Positions 12,825-25,165 of a DNA stretch of 64,000 bases are shown here, one piece after another. The notes beneath the pieces are model-generated. The model ran no database searches. It worked only from the letters and a program-made list of their open reading frames with translations, and was not told where the DNA came from. The position numbers were made by a program, and so were the translations under genes. Numbering within the stretch: the first letter of the stretch is position 1; the number at the start of each line of letters is the position of its first letter. This DNA comes from Trissonchulus latispiculum (lineage: Eukaryota > Nematoda > Enoplea > Enoplida > Ironidae). The stretch spans positions 1 to 64,000 of the forward strand of contig JASAND010013426.1 of assembly GCA_030248195.1 (NCBI GenBank), in the 5' to 3' direction.

Positions 12825-13793
12825 ATGGCAGTTTTATTGTCCGTACCGTGGTACAGTTTGGATGGTTTGGTGGAGTTTGTCAACGAAGCAGCTTCTTCTA
12901 TTTACTCTGAAAGGCAGACTATTTGCGTGGGAACAGCTCAGACGACTTATCTTCGTTGTGGTTGTGGGAAAATTCGGCTTTCTGAGACGGAACAGCCTGG
13001 CGGCGCCGGACAACAGAATCTTACGTATCCGGATGTACTAGTGTGTGTAATGAGGTATGCCCTCACCACGGTTCCACGACACAAACAGAAACATTCTCGG
13101 CACGTCGTTGCTACAGTCAATATGATAACATCGTTCATCTGGTACTCGTTAAGATTTATCCCCAGGCCCTTACTTGTCGACGGGGTCACATTCGACTTGT
13201 TAGAAGACACGTTTACGTCAACTCCCGAGTTTCATCGCAACCTGCACGGTTATTGGCGTAAATTGCAAGACTACAGCGACTATTGGTCCACGCATGATTT
13301 CGGGAAGATCAAACAGAAACCTACGCATGCCCGTTTCCTTCAGTGTAATGCAGCGGGAGACTTGAGATCTGATATGCCATATCTTGACATGTATACGTTT
13401 TATCATTGTCTAGGACTTATAGTATCGTTTGAGCGCCTGCGACTTTGCTGTGAACAGAATATTGACGTTTCCAGCATTCTTAAGTGTTCTTGTGTCATTG
13501 CTCCTGGGCTTCTGTTCAAATTTTCTGCACTGAAATCTGGAGAAACAACATTGGGATTGATTCGCAAGCATTTAAGTCTCCAACTGAGAGACAGCAGTCA
13601 TATTTGTGGTAGACACCTTCATATCTGTGGTTACTGCCAGAAGAAGGAAAGTTGCAAAGGACAGTACAAGGTGTGCTCTCAGTGTAAAAACCTCAATCTG
13701 CTGTGTCGTTTTTATTTCTGTTGTGATGATTGTAACCGTAAGGCTTGGCCATTGTATCACAAAATGTATCATGAATATTTGTGGCTCAGGTAA
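12825..13793 (+). CDS. MYND-type zinc-finger protein (322 aa as read)
   Basis: The largest convincing coding block. The chosen ATG lies 11 bases inside a likely exon: TTTTTTCAG precedes 12,814, and frame upstream of that overlaps a MITE. The C-terminal 55 residues form a MYND finger. Residues about 268-316 hold paired CxxC motifs, then FC-x3-C, a tryptophan and H-K-x2-H, with histidine replacing the usual last cysteine. MYND fingers bind two zinc ions and usually mediate protein contacts with proline-rich partners; that role is inferred from the family. The N-terminal 265 residues are cysteine-bearing and matched no domain I know. The stop overlaps a perfect donor, CAG|GTAAAT after 13,789, so this could be an internal exon of a longer gene. 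No G-run or transposon sequence lies inside the frame. Confidence 0.75.
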   Translation: MAVLLSVPWYSLDGLVEFVNEAASSIYSERQTICVGTAQTTYLRCGCGKIRLSETEQPGGAGQQNLTYPDVLVCVMRYALTTVPRHKQKHSRHVVATVNMITSFIWYSLRFIPRPLLVDGVTFDLLEDTFTSTPEFHRNLHGYWRKLQDYSDYWSTHDFGKIKQKPTHARFLQCNAAGDLRSDMPYLDMYTFYHCLGLIVSFERLRLCCEQNIDVSSILKCSCVIAPGLLFKFSALKSGETTLGLIRKHLSLQLRDSSHICGRHLHICGYCQKKESCKGQYKVCSQCKNLNLLCRFYFCCDDCNRKAWPLYHKMYHEYLWLR

Positions 13794-13799
13794 ATGAAT

Positions 13800-14546
13800 T
13801 TGTTTGTTGGTGAAGTGTATAATCCGTATGTATATATCGGATGAAAATTGTGTGTTAACATACCAATTCCAGCCTTCACGATACTGACTCGATAATAATA
13901 TATAATATTTGTCATGATTTTCTTAGTGTATATATAGTGCTGGTATAGAACATACACTCGTTATCGTAAGTTAGGGGGGCCTATGAATTTCACTGATTGT
14001 TTGACATTGGAGGAAAAGCTAGGAATTGCGGCCTAACAATAGTATATATTAGGTTTGGTTCAACATGATTAAAAGTTAGGAAGAATTCCAGGAAGCGTAG
14101 CGCCATGTGGGGTCTTCGTTAGTTGGTGTTATCGGTACGAAACTCTACATGACACACATACAAGCTCCGCTTTGTACTGACCGTAGACTGTTTTATCGAA
14201 GAATGGGTGAAGATAGCTACAAATTATTTTAAGGCAGTTGTAAGCACATTCGGAACGAAGGAAGCGTCATCGAAAATCGGGTTTCATATTCGATTTCAGC
14301 ACGACAGAGCGCTCATATAGGTACATTTCCGTAAAATCAGAGACACGCTTAGCTAGCTTTTCAGACTTAAATATAAAGGTTATGTATACACTTATTACCT
14401 CACAAATAGTGAGCTAGACACTAACCGGAAAAACAAACGCCACCAGACTTTACACAGTTTGATCCTACTAGAATCAACCTTTTGCCTAATTTAAAACTTT
14501 GAACTGAATTGACTAACGTCGGACAAAAAATAGCTCTCCGACTTTG
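13800..14546. other. No further exon identified after the MYND block
   Basis: AT-rich sequence with no long open frame. It may be 3' UTR or intron, depending on whether the donor at 13,789 is used. Nothing here can be assigned. Confidence 0.5.
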
Positions 14547-14554
14547 GATCCGTG

Positions 14555-14810
14555 CAAGGCCGCACCCAGGGGGTGGGTTCTATGGGTCTAGCCCCCCTTG
14601 GATGTACAATATGGAACATTTTTCAATTTCTATAAAAAAATAGCTATTTCTTAAAAAGTTTCGCGTCTGTGGCGCGATAATTCACTTCTTGCAAGAAATA
14701 AATGTGCAATGTACTGATTTTTAGGCAAAAATGCAAATTTTCTTCAGCTTCCCCCACCCTTACGTATTACCTTGCACCCTCCCCTTTTCAAAATCCTGGG
14801 TGCGGGCCTG
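14555..14810. mobile_element. hAT-like MITE, 256 bp, with 8-bp target duplication
   Basis: The left end CAAGGCCGCACCCAGG is the inverse of the right end (CAGGCCCGCACCCAGG when inverted). The element is flanked on both sides by the perfect 8-mer GATCCGTG (14,547-14,554 and 14,811-14,818). An 8-bp target duplication with short ends starting CA is typical of hAT transposons. There is no room for a transposase, so it is non-autonomous. Confidence 0.9.
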
Positions 14811-15179
14811 GATCCGTGATATTTCAAAAATTCTGCGGACTGCGCCCTCAAACCCACGCCTGCTTTCTTACTTGTTGCTGACTTTTGCGATAACTTGCGG
14901 TTTGGCCTGTGCATGTAACACGGCGTTGAAGTATCTGTAGGTGGAATAACTCCATCCTCATGCTTATTTTTTGTTTACTAATGTACTTTTCTGTGTATTT
15001 TACTAACTTGTTCACCGTATGGTTATGTTGTTTTATTACAAATAAAGTGTTTCGTATTTTGATTTCAAAGTACCATGTCGTTCCAGCCAATAATTGTTGT
15101 TATAGAGCGGCCAAGCGCCAGTTGGCGGCCGGCCGACCGGTGATCGTTTTAGGTGTAGACCGCGTCGGCAGCCAGCTGG

Positions 15180-15385
15180 TTAGAGGTGCGTTCATAGTCG
15201 CGAACGCAGACATGCGCGCGTCGGCGCCAATGAACGTAACATGCCGTTTTAATCACTTAAAAATAATTGTAGCGTATTAATACTCATGAACGCATTCAGA
15301 TGCTTACATACGCGAGTCGACGCGGGTCTGCTTTCGCCTGGAACTATGAATGCGCCGTAACACTCATTGCGTTAGCTTCCTTCCC
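15180..15385. repeat. CpG-rich imperfect inverted repeat
   Basis: GTGCGTTCATAGTCGCGAAC on the left has a diverged inverse near 15,345-15,365 (CTATGAATGCGCC), with CGCGTCG-rich sequence between. It is probably a small decayed inverted-repeat element. No target duplication was found. Confidence 0.4.
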
Positions 15386-15685
15386 CCCCCCCTCTACGAC
15401 ACGTGAGGGGGGTCCTCCAGTTTGTAGTCAGCGTACGCTTTCTTGTAAGCTGGTCTTAATAGAGGCTAAGGTTGTCGGGTTTCTGAGTTAATGGTTAATC
15501 TGCAGTTGGTAATTTGAAATAAGAGTATGAAGCTACTCACTGTTTTGTACAAAGCTCGCTATCGTATTGTTGCGTCTTTGGGAACACCCAAGTGAAATAG
15601 GCACCTACATACGTGCAGGCACTTCACTTGGGAAGGTTTTATGGTATATATATATACTATTATTACTATACTCGTCAACTAGTAC

Positions 15686-15815
15686 CAGACATGTGCGGGA
15701 CGGGGATTTCTTGGGTGTGTGAAAAAACGGATTTTTGGGACGGATCCCTCGGGGGGTGGGGGGGGGGTTGAGCTCCAGGGGTTGGGGTGAACCCCCCCCC
15801 CCAAGCACATGTATG
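15686..15815. mobile_element. hAT-like MITE, 130 bp, with 8-bp target duplication
   Basis: Left end CAGACATGTGC, right end inverted CATACATGTGC (10 of 11 identical), flanked by perfect ACTAGTAC repeats at 15,678-15,685 and 15,816-15,823. The interior is almost all G and C runs. Confidence 0.85.
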
Positions 15816-16099
15816 ACTAGTACTAGCAAACTTCTATGGTTTCGGCTACAGTTAACAAACATGTTTGACCTGACAAACAACATGATCCTGTGCAAGATGA
15901 ACGGCTAAATTAAATTAGCTAAAATTTTACGCAATAGAAGAAGACCAAGAAGGTTTACTTCGGAAAGACTGGTAAATTACGCACAAAGTAGAATACTGGG
16001 AAATCGAAAACCATATCGTTAGTGTAGTATATAAACGTATATAGATTGTTAAGTTAGAAAAACCTACGGACTAACTTAGGTTCGTACTTACAGATAAAT

Positions 16100-16582
16100 G
16101 AGGAAGGAGGTGAGGAGAAGCCACTTGTCTGGCAACGAGACTATGTGAGGCCTCTACATACCCTTTAGAAATCTTGGCAAGAAATTTGTAAAAATAGTGC
16201 GAGTGAAGATTGCAAGATTTGCTACATTTCCCACATTGCCTGGGAGAGAATTTCAAATATTTACGATACGGTTGCTAAAAAGATTGTGAGTCTATTATAT
16301 AAACTGGGACGTATTTAAATACCATGCCCTCTAAGATTCGGTTGGTTAGCAAACTCTTAGAAGTCAGCATAATTTATCTCTATCAGACTGTTATAATGTG
16401 GTACGCCAATTTAAAGTCTGATTTGCTTCGTCTGCTTTCTAACGGTTCAAGGTTTAATTCTCTCAGTCGTCGTTTGTAAGCTAGGTTATGTAATCCGAGG
16501 ATCCGTTTGGTAACACGAATTTGCACATTTTCACTCAGGAAACATCTTTCAACAGAAAGGGGGGGCCATTCAAGTGTATAAA
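16100..16582 (-). pseudogene. LINE reverse-transcriptase C-terminal relic
   Basis: Read on the minus strand from 16,582, the peptide contains ENVQIRVTKRILGL, then RLRELNLEPLESRR and a D-F-K-L-A-Y stretch. This matches the conserved tail after the polymerase domain of CR1/L2/Jockey-like non-LTR retrotransposons (general form E-VQRR-TK-I-GL...Y-RL--L-L--LE-RR). After a stop at 16,383-16,385 similarity continues in other frames: LRGHG, IRPSLYNR, and a final N-I-stop-NSLPG, where TGA replaces the conserved tryptophan codon of WNSLP. The piece is truncated, frameshifted and not functional. Its upstream end coincides with the hAT-like element inserted at 16,586. Confidence 0.75.
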
Positions 16583-16889
16583 TAACAGTGATGTGGATCT
16601 GATCTGCAAAGTCGATCCGATTCGGAGGTTGGATGGGATCGGATCGGATCGGTAGGTCTGTTGGATCGGTTCTGATCGGATTGCTCGACGCTGTCCGATC
16701 GGCGATTCGACTTGATGTTTCAAACGCCACATAAATTAATGCCGATCTCTTGCATTTCAGCTGGTATTGTTAGGTTAACATAGAACATTGGGTTAAGGTT
16801 CTTTTTCAGATGACGACAAAAAAATTCTCTTAGATTTCTTGCTGAATTCAGTTTTGATTTTTCAAAGTGTAATTAATTTTCAAAATATA

Positions 16890-18190
16890 TATAGTAAAAA
16901 ACTAGCGGAGTTTCCAGTATTTTCAACAAAAGTAACTTTAGTAGCTTTTACCGGTCTTTGGAACAGTAAAAATTACAGGAGTTTCCTGTAGAAAATACTA
17001 AGCAGACCTGTAGTTGTTATTACAGGAATTTCCTGTAGAAAATACAAAAGCAACCTGTAGTTCTGCTCGACTTTTTTTACAATCCTATATCAGATACCAA
17101 ACCTGTATTTTTTACAATACAAAACCTGTAAATTTTACTGGAGCGACCTGTTATTTCAGATGGGGGGGCCAGGTGTGGGGGACGGCCGCTCCCAAAAAAT
17201 TTTCGGCAGGGAGCGGTCTATGCAAGAAAATCACCCACTGGGTGTTGGAAGACTGAAAATTTGAAAAAATTGAAAAATTGCAGTCTTCAAAAATTAATCC
17301 CACTGTCGACCTTATATACAAAATTTGGGTCTTTTCCAGATTACCCCCCCACCACTCACAGTTCTTAAAACTGGACCAAATGAGCTGAAATTTGGTGTGG
17401 GTATGTTTTCGACCACGCTGATTTCAACTATCGCAAAATTTTTCGATTTCGCGAAATTCAATTTTTTTGATTTTTTTCGAGTTCTAATGGGGGACCAAGG
17501 GTAACCGAAAAATTTTTTGTCTTTGATTTTGCTGAAACGTTGTATATAGGGTTTTCTGGGTGGCACAACACGAATCTGAAGTCCGTTTTTCGATTCAGCT
17601 TTTCGCTAGCTTGATATAAGCTAAAGTTGTAAGCTTAAGTCGTAAGTTTATGCTGAGCTAACAAAAAGCTGAATCGAAAAACGGACTTCAGATTCGTGTT
17701 CAGCGACCCAGAAAACCCCTATATACACCTTTTCAGCAAAATCGTAGACAATAAATTTTTCGGTCACCCTTGGCCCCCCCTTAGAAATCGAAAGAAATCG
17801 AATTTCGCGAAATCAAAAAATTTTGCGATATTTGTACTCAGCATGGTAGAAAACATACCCACACCAAATTTCAGCTCATTTGGTCGAGTTTTAAGATCTT
17901 TGAGTGGTGGGGGGGGTAATCTGGAAAAGACCCCAAAATTTGCGTCATCAGCGTATCGAGTACTTTCCTGTGAGCAAACGTGTAAACCAGTGAAAACTAC
18001 AGGTTTCATTTTTTGTACTGAATACTGGTCTAACTTGTAATCAATTCTACCAAAGTATGTCCGGTAAACACTACCAACGATGACCTGTAGAAATTACAAG
18101 ACTCAACCAGTATTTTCTACAAAAGCTTTTGTACTTATCGTCTACAAAAGTGAATCCTGTATTTTCTACAGGAATATTTCTAAAAGTGTT
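16890..18190. repeat. TACAGG-family element nested in the hAT-like element
   Basis: TTTCCTGTAGAAAATAC and related motifs at 16,890-17,165 and, inverted, at 17,970-18,190 flank the foldback at 17,328-17,933. A G-run patch lies at 17,160-17,220. Borders are approximate because no target duplication could be fixed. Confidence 0.55.
17328..17933. mobile_element. Foldback element FB-1 (606 bp), 9-bp target duplication
   Basis: The element is almost entirely an inverted repeat, arms about 17,328-17,600 and 17,660-17,933, so similar peptides can be read on opposite strands. Ends are GGTCTTTTCCAGATTACC and its inverse. The central part carries CGAATCTGAAGTCCGTTTTT against its inverse. It is flanked by identical 9-mers CAAAATTTG (17,319-17,327 and 17,934-17,942). 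Nine-base duplications are known for Foldback and Mutator-like elements. At least five other copies occur in the window. Confidence 0.88.
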
Positions 18191-21100
18191 TGCTTAAAAA
18201 GAGCTTAATAATATTTTGTACAAGGATGCATTTGTGAATACTAGCAATAAATGGAGAAGTTAAAATTAAATTAGTGTGTTAAGACGTTTCTGAAAATGCT
18301 GAATTTAGAAAAAGTTAACCTTAGCTTTTTTAAGATACCAATTCGGATCGCCGGATCCGATCGGATCGGCGGATCCAGGAGCTGCATCGGAAGGGATCGG
18401 ATCGACTAATGTTCTTGCTGGATCGGATCGGTTAGTTTTTTAGCTGCCGACCCGATCCGATCCACATCACTAGTAAATAAACCTAATGTAGGAGTACTTT
18501 TTTCATTTGCGAGATGTATGTAAGCAGCAGCATACCCCCATTCACGTGCTCTCAGTTGTTGAAATTTCGCCACGATATTGCCCAGTAACCAAAGTAGACT
18601 CACTCAAAATTTTTTAACATTAAACAATCTATCTGAATTGTACATGAATAAATCCGATAATGCAAGCGCCACCTTAATATGAGCTACAGACACGGTCATA
18701 TAAGTTAGCAGTGTTCATTCGCTGACCACTCTACTGAAGACATCATAAAACAACTACAATATCACAATACCATAATCTATCAGTGGCATAACGTTTCAGC
18801 CTAATGTCTCCGGACTCGGATACTTGTTGCGTCAATAATTGCAGTCGTGGCGTTATCGGTTATCTGAATGTAGCATCTGTGCCAGCAGTGGCATAACGTG
18901 TCAACCTAGTGTCTTCAGACTCGGATACATGTTGCGTCAGTAATTACAACCGCAGCATAATTGAAACGCAGAATGTTGTATCTGTGCCACTGTGCCAGTT
19001 GTGGCACAGCGTGTCAACCGGGGTTCCGCGGCAAGGATACAAGCTGCGTCAGTAATTACAACCGCGGCGACGTGTCTGATTACTGTGCCCGGACTCAGAT
19101 AAATGTTGCGTCGCTAATTGCATGATTGATTAGCTGAGTGTAGCATCCGTGTCAGCAGTGGCACAACGCTTCAGCCTAGTGTGCCTGGACACGGATACAC
19201 GTTGCGTCAGTAATTACAATTGTAGCTTGACTGGTTAGTTGAATGTAGTATCTGTGCCAGCTGTGGCACAACGTGTCAGCCTAGTGTCCTCAAACTCGGA
19301 TACATGCTGCGTCAGTAATTACAACCGCAGCGACGTGTCTGTCTAGATTCTAGCGTCCCCGGACTCGTATACACGTTGCGTCAGTAATTGCAATCGTGGC
19401 GTGATTGGTTAAAGGAATGGAGCATCTGTGCTAGCCGTGGCACAACGCGTCAACCGAGTGTTCCTGGACACGGATGCGTGTTGCTTCAGTAATTGCAACC
19501 TTAGCGGGATTGGTATGCGGACTGTAGTATCTGTGCCAGCTGTGGCTCAACGTGTCAGCCGACTGTTCCCGGACACGGATACATGTTGCGTCAGTAGTTA
19601 TTTACAACCACAGCGACGTGTCTGATTACTGTCCCTGGACTCGGATACATGTTTCGTCTTTAATTGCAACCATGGCGTGGTTGATTAGCAGAATGTAGCA
19701 TCCGCCCCAGCAGTGGCACAACGTTTCAGCCGAGTCCGCCGAATCGGATACACGTTGCGCCAACAATTACAATCGTAGCGTGACTGGTTAGCGGAATGGA
19801 GCATCTGTGCCAGCTGTGGCACAACGCGTCAACCGAGTGTTCCTGGACACGGATGCGTGTTGCTTTTGTAATTGCAACTTTAGCGTGATTGTTATGCGGG
19901 ATGTAGTATCTGTGCCAGCTGTGGCACAACGTGTCAGCCTAGTGCCCTCGCACTCGGATGCATGCTGCGTCAGTAATTACAACCGCAGCTATGTGTCTGT
20001 CTAGTGTCCCCGGACTCGGATACGCGTTGCGTCAGTAATTGCAATCGTGGCGTGATTGGTTAGCGGAATGGAGCATCTGTGCCAGCTGTGGCACAACGCG
20101 TCAACCGAGTGTTCCTGGACACGGATGCGTGTTGCTTCAGTAATTGCAACCTTAGCGTGATTGTTATGCAGAATGTAGTATCTGTGCCAGCTGTGGCACA
20201 ATGTGCCCTCGCACTCGGATGCGTGTTGCTGCAGTAATTGCAACCGCAGCGATGTGTCTGTCTAGTGTCCCCGGACGCGGATACGCGTTGCGTCAGTAAT
20301 TGCAATCGTGGCGTGATTGGTTAGCGAAATGGAGCATCTGTGCCAGCTGTGACACAACGCGTCAACCGAGTGTTCCTGGACACGGATGCGTGTTGCTGCA
20401 GTAATTGCAACCGCAGCGATGTGTCTGTCTAGTGTCCCCGGACGCGGATACGCGTTGCGTCAGTAATTGCAATCGTGGCGTGATTGGTTAGAGAAATGGA
20501 GCATCTGTGCCAGCTGTGGCACAACGTGTCAACCGACTGTTCCCTGACACGGATACATGTTGCGTCAGTAGTTATTTACAACCACAGCGACGTGTCTGAT
20601 TACTGTCCCTGGACTCGGATACATGTTTCGTCTCTAATTGCAACCATGGCGTGATTGATTAGCAGAATGTAGCGTCCGCCCCAGCAGTGGCACAACGTTT
20701 CAGCCTAGAGTCCGCCGAATCGGATACACGTTGCGCCAACAATTACAATCGTAGCGTGATTGTTATGCGGAATGTAGTATCTGTGCCAGCTGTGGCACAA
20801 CGTGTCAGCCTAGTGCCCTCGGACTCGGATGCATGCTGCTTCAGTAATTACAACCGCAGCGATGTGTCTGTCTAGTGTCCCCGGACTGGGATACACGTTG
20901 GGTCAGTAATTGCAATCGTGGCGTGATTGGTTAGCGGAGTGGAGCATCTGTGCCAGCTGTGACACAACGCGTCAAACGAGTGTTCCTGGACACGGATGCG
21001 TGTTGCTTCAGTAATTGCAACCTTAGCGTGATTGTTATGCGGAATGTAGAATCTGTGCCAGCTGTGGCACAACGTGTCAGCCTAGTGCCCTCGAGCTCGG

Positions 21101-21221
21101 ATACATGCAGCGTCAGTAATCACAACCGCAGCGACGTGTCTGTCTAGTTTCTAGCGTCCCCGTACTCGGATACACGTTGCGTCAGTAATTACAATCGTAG
21201 CTTGATTGGTTAGTTGAATCA

Positions 21222-21268
21222 AGTGTTAATAATAGCAAGAGTACGACACCGTACCCTTGCTAGTGATT
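21222..21268. repeat. Solo left terminus of the CAAGAG-type MITE
   Basis: Follows GTTGAAT and reads CAAGTGTTAATAATAGCAAG, then the hairpin ending CCTTGCTAG. It joins straight to satellite-like sequence (TGATTGGTGTGGCTGTGGCAC) instead of the MITE body. Similar solo ends lie near 26,279, 27,568 and 27,810. Confidence 0.7.
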
Positions 21269-22080
21269 GGTGTGGCTGTGGCACAACGTGTCCGGCCCAA
21301 CAACGTGCCCCAGCTGTACGTGCCCCAGTAATTGCAATCGTGGCGTGATTGGTTAGCGGAATGTAGTATCTGTGCCAGCTGTGGCACAACGTGTCAGCCT
21401 AGTGCCCTCGGACTCGGATGCATGCTGCGTCAGTAATTACAACCGCAGCGAAGTGTCTGTCTAGTGTCCCCGGACTGGGATACACGTTGCGTCAGTAATT
21501 GCAATCGTGGCGTGATTGGTTAGCGGAGTGGAGCATCTGTGCCAGCTGTGGCACAACGCGTCATACGAGTGTCCCTGGACACGGATGCGTGTTGCTTCAG
21601 TAATTGCAACCTTAGCGTGATTGTTATGCGGAATGTAGTATCTGTGCCAGCTGTGGCACAACGTGTCAGCCTAGTGCCCTCGGACTCGTATACATGCTGC
21701 GTGAGTAATTACAACCGCATCGATGTGTCTGTCTAGTGTCCCCGGACTCGTATACGCTTTGCGTCAGTATTTGCACTCGTGGCTTGCTTTTTTTTAGTAT
21801 TGGAGCATCTGTGCCAGCTGTGGCACAACGCGTCAACCGAGTGTTTCTGGACACGGATGCGTGTTGCTTCAGTAATTGCAACCTTAGCGTGATTGTTATG
21901 CGGAATGTAGTATCTGTGCCAGCTGTGGCACAACGTGTCAGCCTAGTGCCATCGCGCTCGGATATATGCTGCGTCAGTAATTACAACCGCAGCGACGTGT
22001 TTGTCTAGTTTCTAGCGTCCCCGGACTCGGATACACGTTGCGTCAGTAATTACAATCGTAGCTTAATTGGTTAGTTGAAT

Positions 22081-22704
22081 CAAGAGCTAATAATAGCAAG
22101 AGTACGACACCGTACCCTTGCTAGTGTAATTGCCCTGTCATATGCTCGGAACATTAAGGCCGAAATCTCGGGGGGGGGTCACGGTTAACACAGTTAACCT
22201 TGTGTTTATATGCGTTCGAACTAAAACGCATTTGATTGGCTAATCCCCTACCTTATGTCAACATTACGTGTATAAGGTGACCCCCCCCCGAGATCTCGGG
22301 GGGCTCAGCTTAACGTTGTTGAGCGTGTGTTTATATGCGTTTGAACTGAAATGTATTTGATTGGTTACTTAGCTATCGTAACCCTTATCAGTGCATTTCA
22401 ATAGCAGCAGCTAAGCAGCCAATCAAATGCATTTCAGTTCAAACGCAACAAAAACACACGCTTAACAACGTTAAGCTGAGCCCCCCCCCGAGATCACGGG
22501 GGGGTCACCTTATACACGTAATTTTGATATAAGGTAGGGGATTAGCCAATCAGATGCGTTCTAGTTCAAACGCATATAAACACATGGTTAACTGTGTTAA
22601 CCGTGACCCCCCCCCGAGATTTGGGCCTTAATGTTACGAGCATCTGATAGGCCAATTGCACTAGGAAGAGTCCCGTGTCATACTCTTCCTATCATCTACT
22701 CTTG
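22081..22704. mobile_element. Palindromic CAAGAG-type MITE, copy 1 (624 bp)
   Basis: Near-complete inverted repeat. Left end CAAGAGCTAATAATAGCAAG, right end inverted CAAGAGTAGATGATAGGAAG, both followed by a subterminal hairpin and ATGCTCG-AACATTAAGG. The arms contain smaller palindromes (GGTTAAC/GTTAACC, GCTTAACGTTG) and inverted pairs of CCAAT boxes next to poly-G/C runs. It is flanked by GTTGAAT at 22,074-22,080 and 22,705-22,711. The uninterrupted site GTTAGTTGAATGTAGTATCT exists at about 19,220-19,245 in satellite B, which confirms the insertion. Confidence 0.92.
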
Positions 22705-24069
22705 GTTGAATGTAGTATCTGTGCCAGCTGTGGCACAACGTGTCAGCCTAGTGCCCTCGGACTCGGATACATGCTGCGTCAGTAATTACAACCGCAGCGA
22801 TGTGTCAGTCTAGTGTCCCCGGACTCGGATACACGTTGCATCAGTAATCGCAATCGTGGCATGATTGGTTAGCGAAATGGAGCATCTGTGCCGGCTGTGG
22901 CACAACGCGCCAACCGAGTGTTCCTGGACACGGATGCGTGTTGCTTCAGTAATTGCAACCTTAGCGTGATTGTTATGCGGTATGTAGTATCTGTGCCAGA
23001 TGTGGCACAACGTGTCAACAACCACAGCGACGTGTCTGATTACTGTCCCTGGACTCTGATACATGTTTCGTCTCTAATTGCAACCATGGCGTGATTGATT
23101 AGCAGAATGTAGCGTCCGCCCCCGCAGTGGCACAACGTTTCAGCCTAGAGTCCGCCAAATCGGATACACGTTGCGCCAACAATTACAATCGTAGCGTCAT
23201 TGGTTAGCGGAATGGAGCATCTGTGCCAGCTGTGGCACAACGCGTCAACCGAGTGTTCCTGGACACGGATGCGTGTTGCTGCAGTAATTGCAACCTTAGC
23301 GTGATTGTTATGCAGAATGTAGTATCTGTGCCAGCTGTGGCACAACGTGTGAGGCTAGTGCCCTCGGACTAGGATGCATGCTGCGTCAGTAATTGCAACC
23401 GCAGCGATGTATCTGTCTAGTGTCCCCAGACTCGGATACGCGTTGCGTCAGTAATTGCAATCGTGGCGTGATTGGTTAGCGAAATGGAGCATCTGTGCCA
23501 GCTGTGGCACAACGCGTCAACCGAGTGTTCCTGGATACGGATGCGTGTTGCTTCAGTAATTGCAACCTTAGCGTGATTGTGATGCAGAATGTAGTGTCTG
23601 TGCCAGCTGTGGCACAACGTGTCAGCCGACTGTTCCCGGACACGGATACATGTTGCGTCAGTAGTTATTTACAACCACTTCGACGTGTCTGATTACTGTC
23701 CATGGACTCGGATACATGTTTCGTCTCTAACTGCAACCATGGCGTGATTGATTACCAGAATGTAGCATCCGCGCCAGCAGTGGCACAACGTTTCACCCTA
23801 GAGTCCGCCGAATCGGATACACGTTGCGCCAACAATTACAATCGTAGTGTGATTGGTTAGCGGAATGGAGCATCTGTGCCAGCTGTGGCACAACGTTTCA
23901 CCCTAGAGTCCGCCGAATCGGATACACGTTGCGCCAACAATTACAATCGTAGTGTGATTGGTTAGCGGAATGGAGCATCTGTGCCAGCTGTGGCACAACG
24001 CGTCAGCCGAGTGTTCCTGGACACGGATGGGTGTTGCTGCAGTAATTGCAACCGCAGCGATGTGTCTGT

Positions 24070-25165
24070 CTAGTGTCCCCGGACGCGGATACGCGTTGTG
24101 TCAGTAATTGCAATCGTGGCGTGATTGGTTAGCGAAATGGAGCATCTGTGCCAGCTGTGGCACAACGCGTCAACCGAGTGTTCCTGGACACGGATGCATG
24201 TTGCTTCAGTAATTGCAACATTAGCGTGATTGTTATGCAGAATGTAGTATCTGTGCCAGCTGTGGCACAACGTGTCAGCCGACTGTTTCCGGACACGGAT
24301 ACATGTTGCGTCAGTAGTTATTTACAACCACAGCGACGTGTCTGATTACTGTCCATGGACTCGGATACATGTGTCGTCTCTAATTGCAACCATGGCGTGA
24401 TTGATTAGCAGAATGTAGCATCCGCGCCAGCAGTGGCACAACGTTTCAGCCTAGAGTCCGCCGAATCGGATACACGTTGCGCCAACAATTACAATCGTAG
24501 TGTGATTGGTTAGCGGAATGGAGCATCTGTGCCAGCTGTGGCACAACGCGTCAGCCGAGTGTTCCTGGACACGGATGGGTGTTGCTGCAGTAATTGCAAC
24601 CGCAGCGATGTGTCTGTCTAGTGTCCCCGGACGCGGATACGCGTTGTGTCAGTAATTGCAATCGTGGCGTGATTGGTTAGCGAAATGGAGCATCTGTGCC
24701 AGCTGTGGCACAACGCGTCAACCGAGTGTTCCTGGACACGGATGCGTGTTGCTTCAGTAATTGGAACATTAGCGTGATTGTTATGCAGAATGTAGTATCT
24801 GTGCCAGCTGTGGCACAACGTGTCAGCCGACTGTTTCCGGACACGGATACATGTTGCGTCAGTAGTTATTTACAACCACAGCGACGTGTCTGATTACTGT
24901 CCATGGACTCGGATACATGTGTCGTCTCTAATTGCAACCATGGCGTGATTGATTAGCAGAATGTAGCATCCGCGCCAGCAGTGGCACAACGTTTCAGCCT
25001 AGAGTCCGCCGAATCGGATACACGTTGCGCCAACAATTACAATCGTAGTGTGATTGGTTAGCGGAATGGAGCATCTGTGCCAGCTGTGGCACAACGCGTC
25101 AGCCGAGTGTTCCTGGACACGGATGCGTGTTGCTGCAGTAATTGCAACCGCAGCGATGTGTCTGT
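24070..25165. repeat. 548-bp tandem block duplication in satellite B
   Basis: Bases about 24,070-24,617 recur at 24,618-25,165 with very few differences (offset 548 bp, close to two 272-bp units). A recent local duplication. Confidence 0.8.

Larger units (their letters stand above)
16586..18472. mobile_element. hAT-like element with GGATCGG subterminal repeats
   Basis: The left end CAGTGATGTGGATC pairs with a right end whose inverse is TAGTGATGTGGATC. Both subterminal regions are dense in GGATCGGATC repeats (16,590-16,715 and 18,345-18,470). Flanking 8-mers ATAAATAA (16,578-16,585) and GTAAATAA (18,473-18,480) agree at 7 of 8 positions. The interior has no transposase frame and has itself received later insertions (TACAGG-family sequence, then the foldback at 17,328). 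Confidence 0.8.

Noticed and set aside
17312..18040. Two similar proteins encoded on opposite strands, suggesting divergent paralogues
   Set aside because: They are the two arms of the foldback FB-1; the similarity is the inverted repeat, with no conservation of frame in other copies.
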